Assembly: GCA_003481745.1 (NCBI GenBank) | Contig: QULP01000002.1 | Location: 310,001-374,000 of the forward strand | DNA: 64,000 nucleotides | DNA from: Firmicutes bacterium OM04-13BH | Lineage (GTDB): Bacteria > Bacillota > Clostridia > Lachnospirales > Lachnospiraceae | Reading direction: 5' to 3' | Shown: in pieces, positions 17,136 through 26,085 of the stretch | Numbering within the stretch: position 1 is the first letter of the stretch | Layout: every line of letters starts with the position of its first letter | Notes under the pieces: generated by a model | The model's database searches: none | The model's input: the letters and a program-made list of their open reading frames with translations, nothing else | What the model was told of the DNA's origin: nothing | Translations under genes and position numbers: made by a program

Positions 17136-18944
17136 TTACTTCTGTGCTTCTATTTTCTCCGCTAAATCATTTAAATACACCCAGCGATCCATTTTTTCTT
17201 CTAACTCCTGTTCTGCTTCCTCTTTTTCTTTCATTAATTCTGAAAGCTTCATGGAATTTGTTGCATTTTTTACCATCTCAGCATCCAAAAATTCTATTTT
17301 TCCCTCTAATTCTGCAATGTCATCATCTATTGTCTCAATTTCTCTTTGCTCTTTATAAGAAAATTTTAATTTCTGTGGACGATTCTGTTTCCAGTTTTTT
17401 TGTGCCGTTTCTTTCTTTTCTTTCTTCTCTGATTTTAGAAGCCCATCTACACTACTTCCCATTCTCTCCAGTTTTGCTTCAACATAATCCGTATATCCAC
17501 CTTCATACTGCTGCAAGTGACCACAACCATCCAATTCAAAAATTCGATCCACTACATTATCCAAAAAATAACGGTCATGGGACACCGTAATTACAATCCC
17601 AGAAAAAGAGTTCAGATAATCCTCTAAAATTGTCAACGTCGGAATATCCATATCATTAGAAATCTCATCCAAAACCAGGCAGTTTGGAGCAGAAATCAAT
17701 ACACTTAACAAGTACAGCCTTTTTTGCTCTCCGCCGGAAAGTTTGGATACTGGTGCATACTGCATATCAGGAGTAAATAAAAACCGCTCTAACATCTGTG
17801 ACGCTGTAATCCTTCCATCACGGGTCGGAACATACTCTGCAATATCTTTGATATAATCAATCACTCTCTGATTGGTATTCATATCCGGTACTTCCTGCGC
17901 AAAGTATCCGATTTTCACAGTCTCTCCAACCTCAATCTGACCAGAATCCGGCTCTACAAGCCCTGCAATCATTTTTAAAATGGTTGATTTTCCGCAGCCA
18001 TTTGGTCCGACAAATGCAAGTCTTTGATTTCGAAGCACAATATAATCAAAATCCTCCACCAGATTTTTTTCTCCATACCTCTTACTGATATGATGAAGCT
18101 CCACCGTCTTCTTTCCCATTCTCGTCTCTACAGAATCAAGTTCTAATGCCTGTTCCTGAACCGGTGCTTTTCCATTTTTTAATGCTTCCAGACGCTCTAA
18201 TCTTGCTCTCTGCTTTGTACTTCTGGCACGACAACCACGTTTTGCCCATTCCAGTTCCATTCGAAGCACGCTCTGGCGTTTCCGCTCGGATGCAAGTTCC
18301 ATCTCTTCTCTTTGCGCTTTTAATTCGAGAAATCCAGAATAATTGGATTCATAACTATATAAATTCCCACGAGAAATTTCAAGAATCTTATTCGTCACTT
18401 TATCTAAGAAATAACGGTCATGCGTTACCATAATTACTACACCTTTATAGCTCTTTAGATAATCCTCCAGCCATACAAGCATACCACTATCTAAATGGTT
18501 CGTCGGCTCGTCCAATAATAAAATATCAAACGACCCTGTCAATACTTTTGCAAGCGCAACTTTTTTCTTTTGTCCACCGGAAAGCTCACTCACCCTCTGT
18601 TCATGGTTTGTAATTCCAAGCTGATTTAAAGCACTTTTTACCTCACTTTGCGCCGTCCAGTCTGTCTCATCTATTCCATCCATCGCATAAGACAAAACCG
18701 TTGCATGTTCCAAAAAACATGGATTCTGTGACAGATACGCAAGACGAATTCCATTTTGCATAATAATCTGCCCTTCATCCACCTCTTCCACTCCGGCAAT
18801 TATATTGAGCATCGTTGTTTTCCCCGTTCCATTTAAACCAACGATTCCAATCTTATCCCCTTCCTGTACTCCATAAGAGACATCATCAAAAATCTTTTTA
18901 TCTCCAAATATTTTGCTGACATGTTCAATATTTAATATGTTCAT
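17136..18944 (-). CDS. ABC-F family ATP-binding protein
   Basis: About 602 residues with two ATPase domains and no membrane segments. First domain: Walker A GLNGTGKTT, signature LSGGQKKK, Walker B LLLDEPTNHLD. Second: GPNGCGKST, LSGGEQKR, and LVLDEISNDMD where the usual EPTNHLD is altered to EISNDMD. A Glu/Lys-rich linker joins them, and a C-terminal coiled coil (residues about 530-602) resembles the Uup/YdiF tail. ABC-F proteins act on the ribosome, as translation factors or in antibiotic protection. The altered second Walker B region is seen in Uup-type branches. Specific role unknown. It lies 29 nt after an Rrf2 gene. Confidence 0.92.
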   Translation of the reverse strand: MNILNIEHVSKIFGDKKIFDDVSYGVQEGDKIGIVGLNGTGKTTMLNIIAGVEEVDEGQIIMQNGIRLAYLSQNPCFLEHATVLSYAMDGIDETDWTAQSEVKSALNQLGITNHEQRVSELSGGQKKKVALAKVLTGSFDILLLDEPTNHLDSGMLVWLEDYLKSYKGVVIMVTHDRYFLDKVTNKILEISRGNLYSYESNYSGFLELKAQREEMELASERKRQSVLRMELEWAKRGCRARSTKQRARLERLEALKNGKAPVQEQALELDSVETRMGKKTVELHHISKRYGEKNLVEDFDYIVLRNQRLAFVGPNGCGKSTILKMIAGLVEPDSGQIEVGETVKIGYFAQEVPDMNTNQRVIDYIKDIAEYVPTRDGRITASQMLERFLFTPDMQYAPVSKLSGGEQKRLYLLSVLISAPNCLVLDEISNDMDIPTLTILEDYLNSFSGIVITVSHDRYFLDNVVDRIFELDGCGHLQQYEGGYTDYVEAKLERMGSSVDGLLKSEKKEKKETAQKNWKQNRPQKLKFSYKEQREIETIDDDIAELEGKIEFLDAEMVKNATNSMKLSELMKEKEEAEQELEEKMDRWVYLNDLAEKIEAQK

Positions 18945-18973
18945 TTTTGCTTTCTTCCCTTTGCCTTCTTTCT

Positions 18974-19405
18974 TTAAATGACATAGTTTCCTACATCTTC
19001 ACTATTTCCAATTAAATCCTGCAAAGAAATTTTATCAAAATAGTCCTGAACCAACTTATGAAAGTCTTTCCACATTTTTAATGTTTTGCACGTATCTACA
19101 CGCTCACAGGTATTTACTTCTCCTTCTAAGCAGGCAACCGGTGCAAGGGAACCTTCTGTCACTTTTAAAATACTTCCAATCGAATAATCTGCCGGCGCTT
19201 TTATCAGTTTATAGCCACCGCCCTTTCCTCTCTGGGCGCGCACAAATCCATTTTTACTAAGAGCTGCCACAATCGCCTCCAGATATTTTTCCGAAATTTC
19301 CTGTCTCTTTGCAATATCCATAAGTGGAATATATTCTCCTGTGTTATGTTCTGCCAAATCCAGCATTACCCGAATTGCATAACGTCCTCTTGTTGATATT
19401 TTCAT
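18974..19405 (-). CDS. Rrf2-family transcriptional regulator with cysteine cluster
   Basis: About 143 residues. The N-terminal winged helix starts MKISTRGRYAIRVMLDLAEH, with ISEKYLEAIVAALSKNGFV as the recognition part and RGKGGGYKL as the wing. Around residues 92-108 three cysteines are spaced C-x7-C-x5-C (ACLEGEVNTCERVDTCKTL). Three cysteines at this place hold an iron-sulfur cluster in IscR and NsrR. So this member may sense Fe-S status, redox or NO. It has its own promoter and is followed by the ABC-F gene. Confidence 0.9.
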   Translation of the reverse strand: MKISTRGRYAIRVMLDLAEHNTGEYIPLMDIAKRQEISEKYLEAIVAALSKNGFVRAQRGKGGGYKLIKAPADYSIGSILKVTEGSLAPVACLEGEVNTCERVDTCKTLKMWKDFHKLVQDYFDKISLQDLIGNSEDVGNYVI

Positions 19406-19431
19406 CTATAACTACCTCCATCTTTTAACAA

Positions 19432-19461
19432 TGCAGTATCCAAAAATTTCTAAACTGCATC
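19432..19461 (-). promoter_or_regulatory. Inverted repeat in the leader of the cysteine-bearing Rrf2 gene
   Basis: ATGCAGT and ACTGCAT, 7 bp each with a 16-nt gap, between the predicted transcription start and the start codon. Could be an operator for autoregulation or an RNA stem. Confidence 0.4.
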
Positions 19462-19479
19462 CTTCCATCCATATTTCCT

Positions 19480-19508
19480 ATTTTACCATGGTCTTACTAT
19501 GTATTCAA
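19480..19508 (-). promoter_or_regulatory. Promoter of the Rrf2/ABC-F pair
   Basis: TTGAAT (19503-19508), 17-bp spacer, TAAAAT (19480-19485) on the minus strand. Confidence 0.6.
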
Positions 19509-19541
19509 GGCAAGAAAGCGACACAAGCTACGAGATTTGGA

Positions 19542-19583
19542 AACAAAAACCGAAGAGTTCTCTTAAAAGAAAACTCTCCGGTG
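19542..19583 (-). terminator. Terminator of the cysK-metY-Rrf2 operon
   Basis: ACCGGAGAGTTTTC pairs with GAGAACTCTTCGGT, followed by TTTTGTTT on the minus strand. Confidence 0.85.
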
Positions 19584-19589
19584 CTCTTT

Positions 19590-20033
19590 TTAAATATAAT
19601 ACATTTCCTGCCTGTCATAGTGCTCAGAATAATACAAGACCAGTTGTGAGATTGTCAGATTTTCCAGTATCTCATCCAGTTCATGATTCACTTTGTCAAT
19701 CACAAGACGCTGAATCGTATCTGCAATTCCCACGTACTCACTGTTTGGCTGGGCTACCTGGTTATCTAAGTGATATGTTCCTTCCAAAACCTGTAAGACA
19801 TCTGCCACTGTAACTTCAGCTGCACTTTTTGCCAACTGATAACCTCCCTGTGGACCTTTTACGCTCCGCACAACTCTGGCACTTCGAAAGGCAGCAAAAA
19901 TCTGTTCTAAAAACTGTTGTGAAATTCCATTTCTCTTCGCAATACTTCCCAGAGAAACTGGTCCATTTTGGGAATTCACTGCCAAATCAATCAACGAAAT
20001 TAAACCATATCTGGTCTTTTTAGAAAAGCTCAT
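19590..20033 (-). CDS. Rrf2-family regulator, CymR-like, of sulfur amino acid genes
   Basis: About 147 residues. It starts MSFSKKTRYGLISLIDLAVN, with the helix-turn-helix ISQQFLEQIFAAFRSARVV and wing KGPQGGYQL. It contains no cysteine, so it cannot hold an Fe-S cluster in the IscR manner; this is like CymR, which senses cysteine status through a complex with CysK. It begins 2 nt after the sulfhydrylase stop, and cysK is in the same operon, which strongly supports a CymR-type role. Confidence 0.9.
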   Translation of the reverse strand: MSFSKKTRYGLISLIDLAVNSQNGPVSLGSIAKRNGISQQFLEQIFAAFRSARVVRSVKGPQGGYQLAKSAAEVTVADVLQVLEGTYHLDNQVAQPNSEYVGIADTIQRLVIDKVNHELDEILENLTISQLVLYYSEHYDRQEMYYI

Positions 20034-20035
20034 TC

Positions 20036-21349
20036 TTAGTCCTGTACGGCTTTGAATGCTTCATCCAAATCCTGGATAATATCGTCGATGTTTTCTGTAC
20101 CAATGGATAAACGAATTGTATTTGGCTTAATTCCCTGGTCTAACAGTTCTTCTTCTGTGCACTGGCTGTGTGTTGTTGTTGCTGGATGGATAACCAGAGA
20201 TTTTACGTCAGCAACGTTTGCCAGTAAGGAGAATAATTCCAGATTATCAATAAAGTCTTTTGCCTTTTGAGCATCTCCTTTAATTTCAAATGTAAAGATA
20301 GAACCACCGCCATTCGGGAAGTATTTTGCGTACAGTTCTTTCTGTGTTGCATCATCAGATACCGATGGATGATGTACTTTTTCTACCTGTGGATGATTAT
20401 TTAAGTATTCTACTACTTTTAATGCATTTTCTACGTGACGTTCTACTCTAAGAGATAATGTTTCAAGTCCCTGAAGGAAAATAAATGAGTGGAACGGAGA
20501 AATTGTTGCCCCTGTATCACGAAGTAAGATTGCACGGATTTTTGTAACGAAAGCTGCCGGTCCTACTGCTTTTGTAAAGCTGATTCCATGATAACTTGGG
20601 TTTGGCTCTGTTAAAGATGGGAATTTTCCTGAACCTTCCCAGTCAAATTTACCACTGTCTACGATGACACCACCGATTGTTGTACCATGTCCACCGATAA
20701 ATTTCGTAGCAGAATGTACAACGATATCTGCACCGTATTCGATTGGTCTTACAAGATATGGAGTTGCAAATGTATTATCTACAACAAGCGGAATTTTATG
20801 TTTGTGTGCAATATTTGCCAGAGCTTCAATGTCAACAACATCCGAGTTCGGGTTTCCAAGTGTTTCAATATAAATTGCTTTTGTGTTTTCCTGAATTGCA
20901 GCTTCTACTTCATCATAGTTAAAAATATCTACAAATGTTGTTGTTACACCGTACTGTGGCAGAGTATGCAGTAACAGGTTGAAAGAACCACCATAAATAT
21001 TTTTTGCTGATACAATATGGTCACCATTCTGCGCAAGGTTTTCAATTGTATATGTGATAGCAGCTGCTCCGGATGCGACTGCTAATGCTGCTACACCACC
21101 TTCCAGTGCTGCCATTCTCTGTTCAAATACATCTTCTGTCGGGTTTGTTAAACGTCCATAGATGTTACCTGCATCGGCAAGACCAAATCTTGCTGCTGCA
21201 TGGTCGCAGTTGCGGAATACATAAGATGATGTCTGATAAATCGGAACTGCTCTTGCATCTGTCACCGGGTCTGGTTTTTCCTGACCTACGTGAAGCTGTA
21301 ATGTTTCAAATTTGAATTTTCTATTTTCTCTTGTAATTTTTTCACTCAT
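20036..21349 (-). CDS. metY: O-acetylhomoserine sulfhydrylase
   Basis: About 437 residues, the usual length of MetY and longer than cystathionine synthases or lyases (about 380-400). FETLQLHVGQEKPDPVTDAR at the front and YGRLTNPTEDVFEQRMAALEGG are family blocks. The PLP Lys lies in VVHSATKFIGGHGTTIGG. It makes homocysteine from O-acetylhomoserine and sulfide. It lies between cysK (36 nt upstream) and the CymR-like regulator (2 nt downstream). Confidence 0.95.
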   Translation of the reverse strand: MSEKITRENRKFKFETLQLHVGQEKPDPVTDARAVPIYQTSSYVFRNCDHAAARFGLADAGNIYGRLTNPTEDVFEQRMAALEGGVAALAVASGAAAITYTIENLAQNGDHIVSAKNIYGGSFNLLLHTLPQYGVTTTFVDIFNYDEVEAAIQENTKAIYIETLGNPNSDVVDIEALANIAHKHKIPLVVDNTFATPYLVRPIEYGADIVVHSATKFIGGHGTTIGGVIVDSGKFDWEGSGKFPSLTEPNPSYHGISFTKAVGPAAFVTKIRAILLRDTGATISPFHSFIFLQGLETLSLRVERHVENALKVVEYLNNHPQVEKVHHPSVSDDATQKELYAKYFPNGGGSIFTFEIKGDAQKAKDFIDNLELFSLLANVADVKSLVIHPATTTHSQCTEEELLDQGIKPNTIRLSIGTENIDDIIQDLDEAFKAVQD

Positions 21350-21384
21350 AGTTTAATATCCTCTTCTTCTCTTTTTTATTTAAA

Positions 21385-22317
21385 TTATTCTGTGAACAGT
21401 GGTGTAGAGTAATATCTGTCTGCTGTATCCGGTAACAATGCTACGATTGTTTTTCCTTTATTCTCCGGACGCTGTGCCAGTTCAATTGCTGCGTGCAGTG
21501 CTGCACCGGAAGAAATTCCTACTAAAACTCCTTCTTTCTTAGCAAGCAGTTTTCCTGTCTTAAATGCATCGTCATTTTCAATTTTGATAATTTCATCATA
21601 GATATCAGTATTTAATACTTTTGGTACAAATCCTGCACCGATTCCCTGAATCTTATGAGGACCACCTTTTCCTTCTGAAAGGACTGGAGAGCTTGCCGGT
21701 TCAACTGCTACGATTTTCACATCCGGATTCTGAGATTTTAAGTATTCACCTGTTCCTGTCAGTGTTCCACCTGTACCGACACCTGCTACAAAGAAGTCCA
21801 CTTTTCCGTCTGTATCTTTCCAGATTTCAGGACCGGTTGTTTCTCTGTGTGTTTTCGGATTTGCCGGGTTTACAAACTGTCCAGGAATGAAGCTGTTCGG
21901 AATTTCTTTTGCAAGCTCATCTGCTTTTGCGATTGCACCTTTCATACCCTGAGCGCCTTCTGTCAGTACCAGTTCTGCACCATAAGCTTTTAAGATGTTT
22001 CTTCTTTCAACACTCATGGTTTCCGGCATGGTTAAGATAATACGGTAACCTTTCGCTGCTGCGATTGCTGCAAGACCGATTCCGGTATTTCCTGATGTCG
22101 GCTCAATGATAACAGAACCTTCTTTTAATATTCCTTTTTCTTCAGCATCTTCAATCATTGCTTTTGCAATTCTGTCTTTTACACTTCCTGCCGGATTAAA
22201 ATATTCCATTTTACCAAGAATGGTTGCTTCCAGACCTAATGCATTTTCAATGTTTACAAATTCTACAAGTGGCGTATTTCCAATTAATCCTAATGTTCCT
22301 TTATAAATGTTTGACAT
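21385..22317 (-). CDS. cysK: Cysteine synthase A (O-acetylserine sulfhydrylase)
   Basis: About 310 residues. The PLP Lys lies in [11 protein letters not shown], the substrate loop in [12 protein letters not shown], the PLP-phosphate site in [12 protein letters not shown], and [16 protein letters not shown] near the end. It makes cysteine from O-acetylserine and sulfide. First gene of the operon with metY and the Rrf2 regulator; if the regulator is CymR-like, this enzyme may also act as its partner. Confidence 0.96.
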   Translation of the reverse strand: MSNIYKGTLGLIGNTPLVEFVNIENALGLEATILGKMEYFNPAGSVKDRIAKAMIEDAEEKGILKEGSVIIEPTSGNTGIGLAAIAAAKGYRIILTMPETMSVERRNILKAYGAELVLTEGAQGMKGAIAKADELAKEIPNSFIPGQFVNPANPKTHRETTGPEIWKDTDGKVDFFVAGVGTGGTLTGTGEYLKSQNPDVKIVAVEPASSPVLSEGKGGPHKIQGIGAGFVPKVLNTDIYDEIIKIENDDAFKTGKLLAKKEGVLVGISSGAALHAAIELAQRPENKGKTIVALLPDTADRYYSTPLFTE

Positions 22318-22380
22318 AACTCTTTCCGCCTTTCCATAACAATTCTTTTTATTTTTTTATCGCTAAGCTTAACTCCCTTT

Positions 22381-22401
22381 AACATACTCTTTTAATATGT
22401 T
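22381..22401 (-). promoter_or_regulatory. Candidate operator in the cysK leader
   Basis: AACATA and TATGTT, 6-bp arms with a 9-bp gap, placed just after the predicted transcription start. A plausible site for the Rrf2 regulator of the operon; placement and symmetry are the only evidence. Confidence 0.4.
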
Positions 22402-22414
22402 TTCTATGTTTTAC

Positions 22415-22443
22415 ATCATATACCTCTTTTTTTGATTTGTCAA
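22415..22443 (-). promoter_or_regulatory. Promoter of the cysK operon
   Basis: TTGACA (22438-22443), 17-bp spacer, TATGAT (22415-22420) on the minus strand. It gives a leader of about 90 nt. Confidence 0.8.
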
Positions 22444-22513
22444 CACTTATCTTTCATTTTTTTAGTCAAGCGGATATTCGCAATCCACTTTCGCTACTTG
22501 CTCATAACCAAAT

Positions 22514-22618
22514 AGCTGCTACGCAGCTTATCAGAAGGGGCTTGCCCCCTCCTGATACAAGCAAGTCCCCACCCCTGCTTATTGCTTTTTGCAATTGAAG
22601 CAGGGGACTTCCTTGATT
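22514..22618. repeat. Cluster of three hairpins ending in a repeat also found at 29481-29536
   Basis: Hairpin 1 is AGCTGC-TAC-GCAGCT (22514-22528). Hairpin 2 (22529-22557) pairs TATCAG with CTGATA around AGGGGC/GCCCC. Hairpin 3 (22563-22610) pairs AAGTCC...CCTGCTTATTGC with GCAAT..AAGCAGG..GGACTT. The last 56 bases match the copy near 29481 closely. It looks like the end of a former mobile element, possibly of the IS200/IS605 (TnpB) kind; no transposase frame remains. It lies between cysK and the alaX terminator, in an otherwise empty 400-bp gap. Confidence 0.5.
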
Positions 22619-22650
22619 TGGTTAAAAACATAGTAAACTTATCAGCAAAC

Positions 22651-22699
22651 TAAAAGAGTCCTTAAAAATCAGCTTTTTTTGCTGATTTTTAAAGACTCT
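22651..22699 (-). terminator. Terminator of the alaX-L operon
   Basis: A long stem pairing AGAGTCTTTAAAAATCAGC with its near-complement (one G-U), 7-nt A-rich loop, then TTT on the minus strand. Confidence 0.82.
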
Positions 22700-22716
22700 C
22701 AACTTAGATTAACTTA

Positions 22717-23886
22717 TTAAGACTGCGCTTTTAAAAATGCTTCGATTTCACTTTGTTTTGCTTTCACAGACCCCTGAACCATTGGAGGTCTTCCTCCACC
22801 CCTTCCATTTAAGGTCTGATTCATTTCTTTTGAAATATTCGTAATCTCTTTCTTTGAAGAACCAAGAATATAACGATACCCCTCCGCATCTGTCCCAATA
22901 AATGCTCCGCAGATTCCATCTGTTATTCTCATTACATCATTGACGAAATTTCTTACTGCCACGGTATCTAATGTTTCTTCGAATAAGAGCACGCAGGTAT
23001 CCTCCGGCTTTATCTCTTTTAATACTCCTTTTAAGTACTGTTCCTGCAAAATCCGAATTTTTTCTTTCTGTGCCTCCACTTCTTTTTGCAGACGCTCTAC
23101 TGCTTCCGCAACGGAATCCGGTTTTGCAGAAAGTTTTCTTGAAATTGTTACGACACTTGCTTCTTTTTGATTATAATCCAAAAGCGCACGGAAACCGCAG
23201 ACCATCGAAACTCTCATTCCACCCTTGTATTTAATTGCACCGATTAATTTAATTAAGCCAATCTGACCGGTAGCATCTACGTGCGGTGCACAGCAGGCAC
23301 AGCTGTCCCAGCCCGGAATCACTACGATACGAACCTGTCCTTCGATTTCTATTTTGCTTCTGTAAGTCATCGTTTCAAGTTCTTCTTTTGTCGGATACAA
23401 CACTTGAATTTTTACATTATCGGCAACTGCTTGATTTGCTTCCCATTCTATCTCTTTTAAATCAGTTTCTGTAAGCATGCCGTCAAAATCCATCGTTACC
23501 TCTTCATTTCCAAGATGAAATCCTACATTGTTGTAGCCAAAACGACGGTTCACGATTCCAGATACAATATGCTCTCCGGTATGCTGCTGCATTTTGGAAA
23601 ATCGTTCTTTATAATTTAATCTTCCTGTAACTTTGCTTCCCTGCTCAATTGCGTCTGTTACATAATGGGTTACAATCTCATTTTTTTCCTGTACATCAAC
23701 GACTTTTACTTCTTTTTCTCCCACAAGAAGGACTCCGGTATCTGCATACTGACCGCCTCCTTCCGGAAAAAATGCTGTTTGATCCAGTATGACTTCAAAC
23801 ATACCGTCTTTTCCCTGCATACAACTTTCAACTGTTGCTGTAAATTCTTTGATACTGCTATCCTGATAAAATAATTTTTCTGTCAT
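22717..23886 (-). CDS. Alanyl-tRNA editing protein, long form (AlaX-L)
   Basis: About 389 residues. The front resembles the C-terminal part of AlaRS catalytic and editing regions: FPEGGGQYADTG, then the zinc site QQHTGEHIVSG with CACCAPHVDATGQIG. A coiled coil (RLQKEVEAQKEKIRIL) leads to a C-terminal DHHA1 domain with NGRGGGRPPMVQGS. No aminoacylation domain is present. These free-standing proteins remove serine or glycine from mischarged tRNA-Ala. It starts 14 nt after hom and ends the sseB-PHP-hom transcript. Confidence 0.92.
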   Translation of the reverse strand: MTEKLFYQDSSIKEFTATVESCMQGKDGMFEVILDQTAFFPEGGGQYADTGVLLVGEKEVKVVDVQEKNEIVTHYVTDAIEQGSKVTGRLNYKERFSKMQQHTGEHIVSGIVNRRFGYNNVGFHLGNEEVTMDFDGMLTETDLKEIEWEANQAVADNVKIQVLYPTKEELETMTYRSKIEIEGQVRIVVIPGWDSCACCAPHVDATGQIGLIKLIGAIKYKGGMRVSMVCGFRALLDYNQKEASVVTISRKLSAKPDSVAEAVERLQKEVEAQKEKIRILQEQYLKGVLKEIKPEDTCVLLFEETLDTVAVRNFVNDVMRITDGICGAFIGTDAEGYRYILGSSKKEITNISKEMNQTLNGRGGGRPPMVQGSVKAKQSEIEAFLKAQS

Positions 23887-23900
23887 TTTACTAAAATCCT

Positions 23901-25193
23901 TTAGTCCCCGTATACACGAATTACTTTTGAAACTTTCTGCACAACACTCATGCCTTCAATAATCATCATGGCATCATTGAAGTTTCCTTCTTTTACTTTT
24001 GAAGTTACAACAACAAGTTCTGCTAATTCGCCCTCTTTGTTTTTCTGGATAACCTGAGCAATACTTACATTATTATTTCCAAATACACTTGCAATACTTG
24101 CGAGTGTACCGGCACAATCCGATACATGCATTCTTAAAAAGAAACGGCTTTCCATCTCATCTGCCTTTTTCAGAGGAAGCTGTTTATAGCAGGTGCAGCC
24201 AATTCGTCCCGTACATTCAAATACAATATTTCTTGCTACATCAAAAACATCCCCTGCAATTGCACTGGCTGTCGGCAATTCGCCTGCTCCTCTTCCATAG
24301 AACATCGCATCACCTACGGCATCTCCGGTTAAAAAGACTGCATTAAAAGAATCATTTACTGTCGCAAGAGCATGCGTCTCCGGAATCAGCATTGGACGTA
24401 CGCTGACTTCAATTCCGTTTTCTGTATTTCTTGCCACACCTAATAACTTAATCACACAGCCTAATTCTTTTGCATAACGGATATCTTTTGCGGAAATCTG
24501 TGTAATCCCCTCTGTAATAACATCGTCAAATGTGACTCTTGAATTAAATGCAATTGATGCCATAATTGCCATTTTTCTTCCGGCATCTAATCCCTGAATA
24601 TCTGCAGTCGGGTCAGCTTCTGCATAGCCAAGCTCGGTTGCAAGGGCAAGTGCCTGTGCAAACTCCATTCCCTCCTGAGTCATTTTCGTTAAGATAAAGT
24701 TTGTTGTACCATTTACGATTCCCATGATTTCCGTAATATGATTTGCAGCCAGACACTGCTTTAATGGACGGATAATCGGAATACCGCCTGCAACTGCGGC
24801 TTCAAATAAGAAATCACAGTTATGCTCTGCGGCACACTCCAATAATTCCTGTCCATGAGAAGCTACTAAATCCTTATTTGCAGTTACAACATGTTTTCCC
24901 GCATTTAATGCCTCTAAAATATAAGTTCTTGCCGGCTCGATTCCGCCCATAACTTCAATTACAATTTCAATGGATTCATCTTCTAAAATTGTTTTCCAGT
25001 CATTTGTCAGAATTTCCGGATTTTCTACCTTAGCAGATGCTTTCTTTAAGTTGCGCACCAGAATTTTCTCAACTTCTACAACTGCACCGATTTTATGCGG
25101 CATTTCCTCTTTCTGATTTCTTAAAACTTTATAAACTCCACTTCCTACTGTTCCAAGACCAAGCAGTGCTGCTTTTATTACTTTCTCGCTCAC
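23901..25193 (-). CDS. hom: Homoserine dehydrogenase
   Basis: About 430 residues with a GTG start overlapping the PHP gene stop (GTGA). The NAD(P) site is LLGLGTVGSGVYKVL. EVMGGIEPARTYI and NKDLVASHG follow, and the catalytic region is GIVNGTTNFILTKM with AEADPTADIQGLDAGRK. A C-terminal ACT domain (residues about 350-430) offers feedback control by threonine. It reduces aspartate semialdehyde to homoserine for threonine and methionine synthesis, which feeds the acetylhomoserine route of the metY operon nearby. Confidence 0.96.
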   Translation of the reverse strand: MSEKVIKAALLGLGTVGSGVYKVLRNQKEEMPHKIGAVVEVEKILVRNLKKASAKVENPEILTNDWKTILEDESIEIVIEVMGGIEPARTYILEALNAGKHVVTANKDLVASHGQELLECAAEHNCDFLFEAAVAGGIPIIRPLKQCLAANHITEIMGIVNGTTNFILTKMTQEGMEFAQALALATELGYAEADPTADIQGLDAGRKMAIMASIAFNSRVTFDDVITEGITQISAKDIRYAKELGCVIKLLGVARNTENGIEVSVRPMLIPETHALATVNDSFNAVFLTGDAVGDAMFYGRGAGELPTASAIAGDVFDVARNIVFECTGRIGCTCYKQLPLKKADEMESRFFLRMHVSDCAGTLASIASVFGNNNVSIAQVIQKNKEGELAELVVVTSKVKEGNFNDAMMIIEGMSVVQKVSKVIRVYGD

Positions 25194-26032
25194 AATTTAT
25201 CCTCTTTCTTTATCACTTTATTTGTTCTCTCTTTACGAATCGGATTTTGCACATGTTCTACAAATCCTTTTTTCATTTTTGTATTTCGCTGAAACGCTTT
25301 GCTTAAACCACCCAACTTATTATATACCCAGAAAGAATGTACTAAAACCGTATTTACCTTTCCGATTTTCTCTTTCGTCGTTCCGGTATAGTTTGTTCCG
25401 CCACATTCAAATTTTGTACCCTTCATGATTTCTGTGATTAAATCAGATTCACAGGTAATATCATCCGGTATTTCTGTATAGGCAAGTCCCACACAATCCT
25501 GTCTGTGCGCATCACTTCCACCTGTTCCGGTCAACCCATACTTATCTGCAATTTTCTGAGCTTTTCCATTTACTTCCTGTGATTCACATGCATTAAAAGT
25601 TTCCATGAAATCAAATTCCTTTAAAATCTCCGGATTTCTCTGATAAGCCTTTGCATTCATAAAACTCATATATTTTTCCCCACATGGATGCGCCGGTCCT
25701 AAGATTCCGCCATAATTATGCACAATCGGAATTAACATCTGAATCGGCATTCCACGAAGCTCCAAAAGCCGAAGCTTAATGGTCTCCGGCATAATAACAA
25801 TAATGTGTCCTGCATCTAACGTATCATACTCAATTCCTTTTAATACCAGAAAATCTTCATGCTTTTTACCTTTAATAAATTTTTTCCAGTGCCGGTAACC
25901 ACGATAAGAATCATGGTCTGTAACCAGCATTCCCCCAAATCCATTTTGTTTTAACAGGGTAATATACTCATCAATTGGAACTTTCCCATCGATAGAACCC
26001 TCTTTTGTGTGACAGTGCATGTCTATTTTCAT
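25190..26032 (-). CDS. PHP-domain phosphoesterase
   Basis: About 280 residues. Metal-binding landmarks are DMHCHTKEGSIDG near the start, LVTDHDSYRGY, PAHPCGEKYM and GTGGSDAHRQDCVG; together they fit the trinuclear metal site of PHP hydrolases. Such proteins hydrolyse small phosphate esters (histidinol phosphate, 5'-nucleotides, AMP); the exact one is not clear here. The start at 26032 follows AGGAGGTG by 9 nt; a TTG 12 nt upstream is too close. Its stop overlaps the hom start, so the two are coupled. Confidence 0.85.
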   Translation of the reverse strand: MKIDMHCHTKEGSIDGKVPIDEYITLLKQNGFGGMLVTDHDSYRGYRHWKKFIKGKKHEDFLVLKGIEYDTLDAGHIIVIMPETIKLRLLELRGMPIQMLIPIVHNYGGILGPAHPCGEKYMSFMNAKAYQRNPEILKEFDFMETFNACESQEVNGKAQKIADKYGLTGTGGSDAHRQDCVGLAYTEIPDDITCESDLITEIMKGTKFECGGTNYTGTTKEKIGKVNTVLVHSFWVYNKLGGLSKAFQRNTKMKKGFVEHVQNPIRKERTNKVIKKEDKL

Positions 26033-26085
26033 AACAAACAACACCTCCTCCGATTTACCTACACAATCTCTTTTGTATCTTTCTC

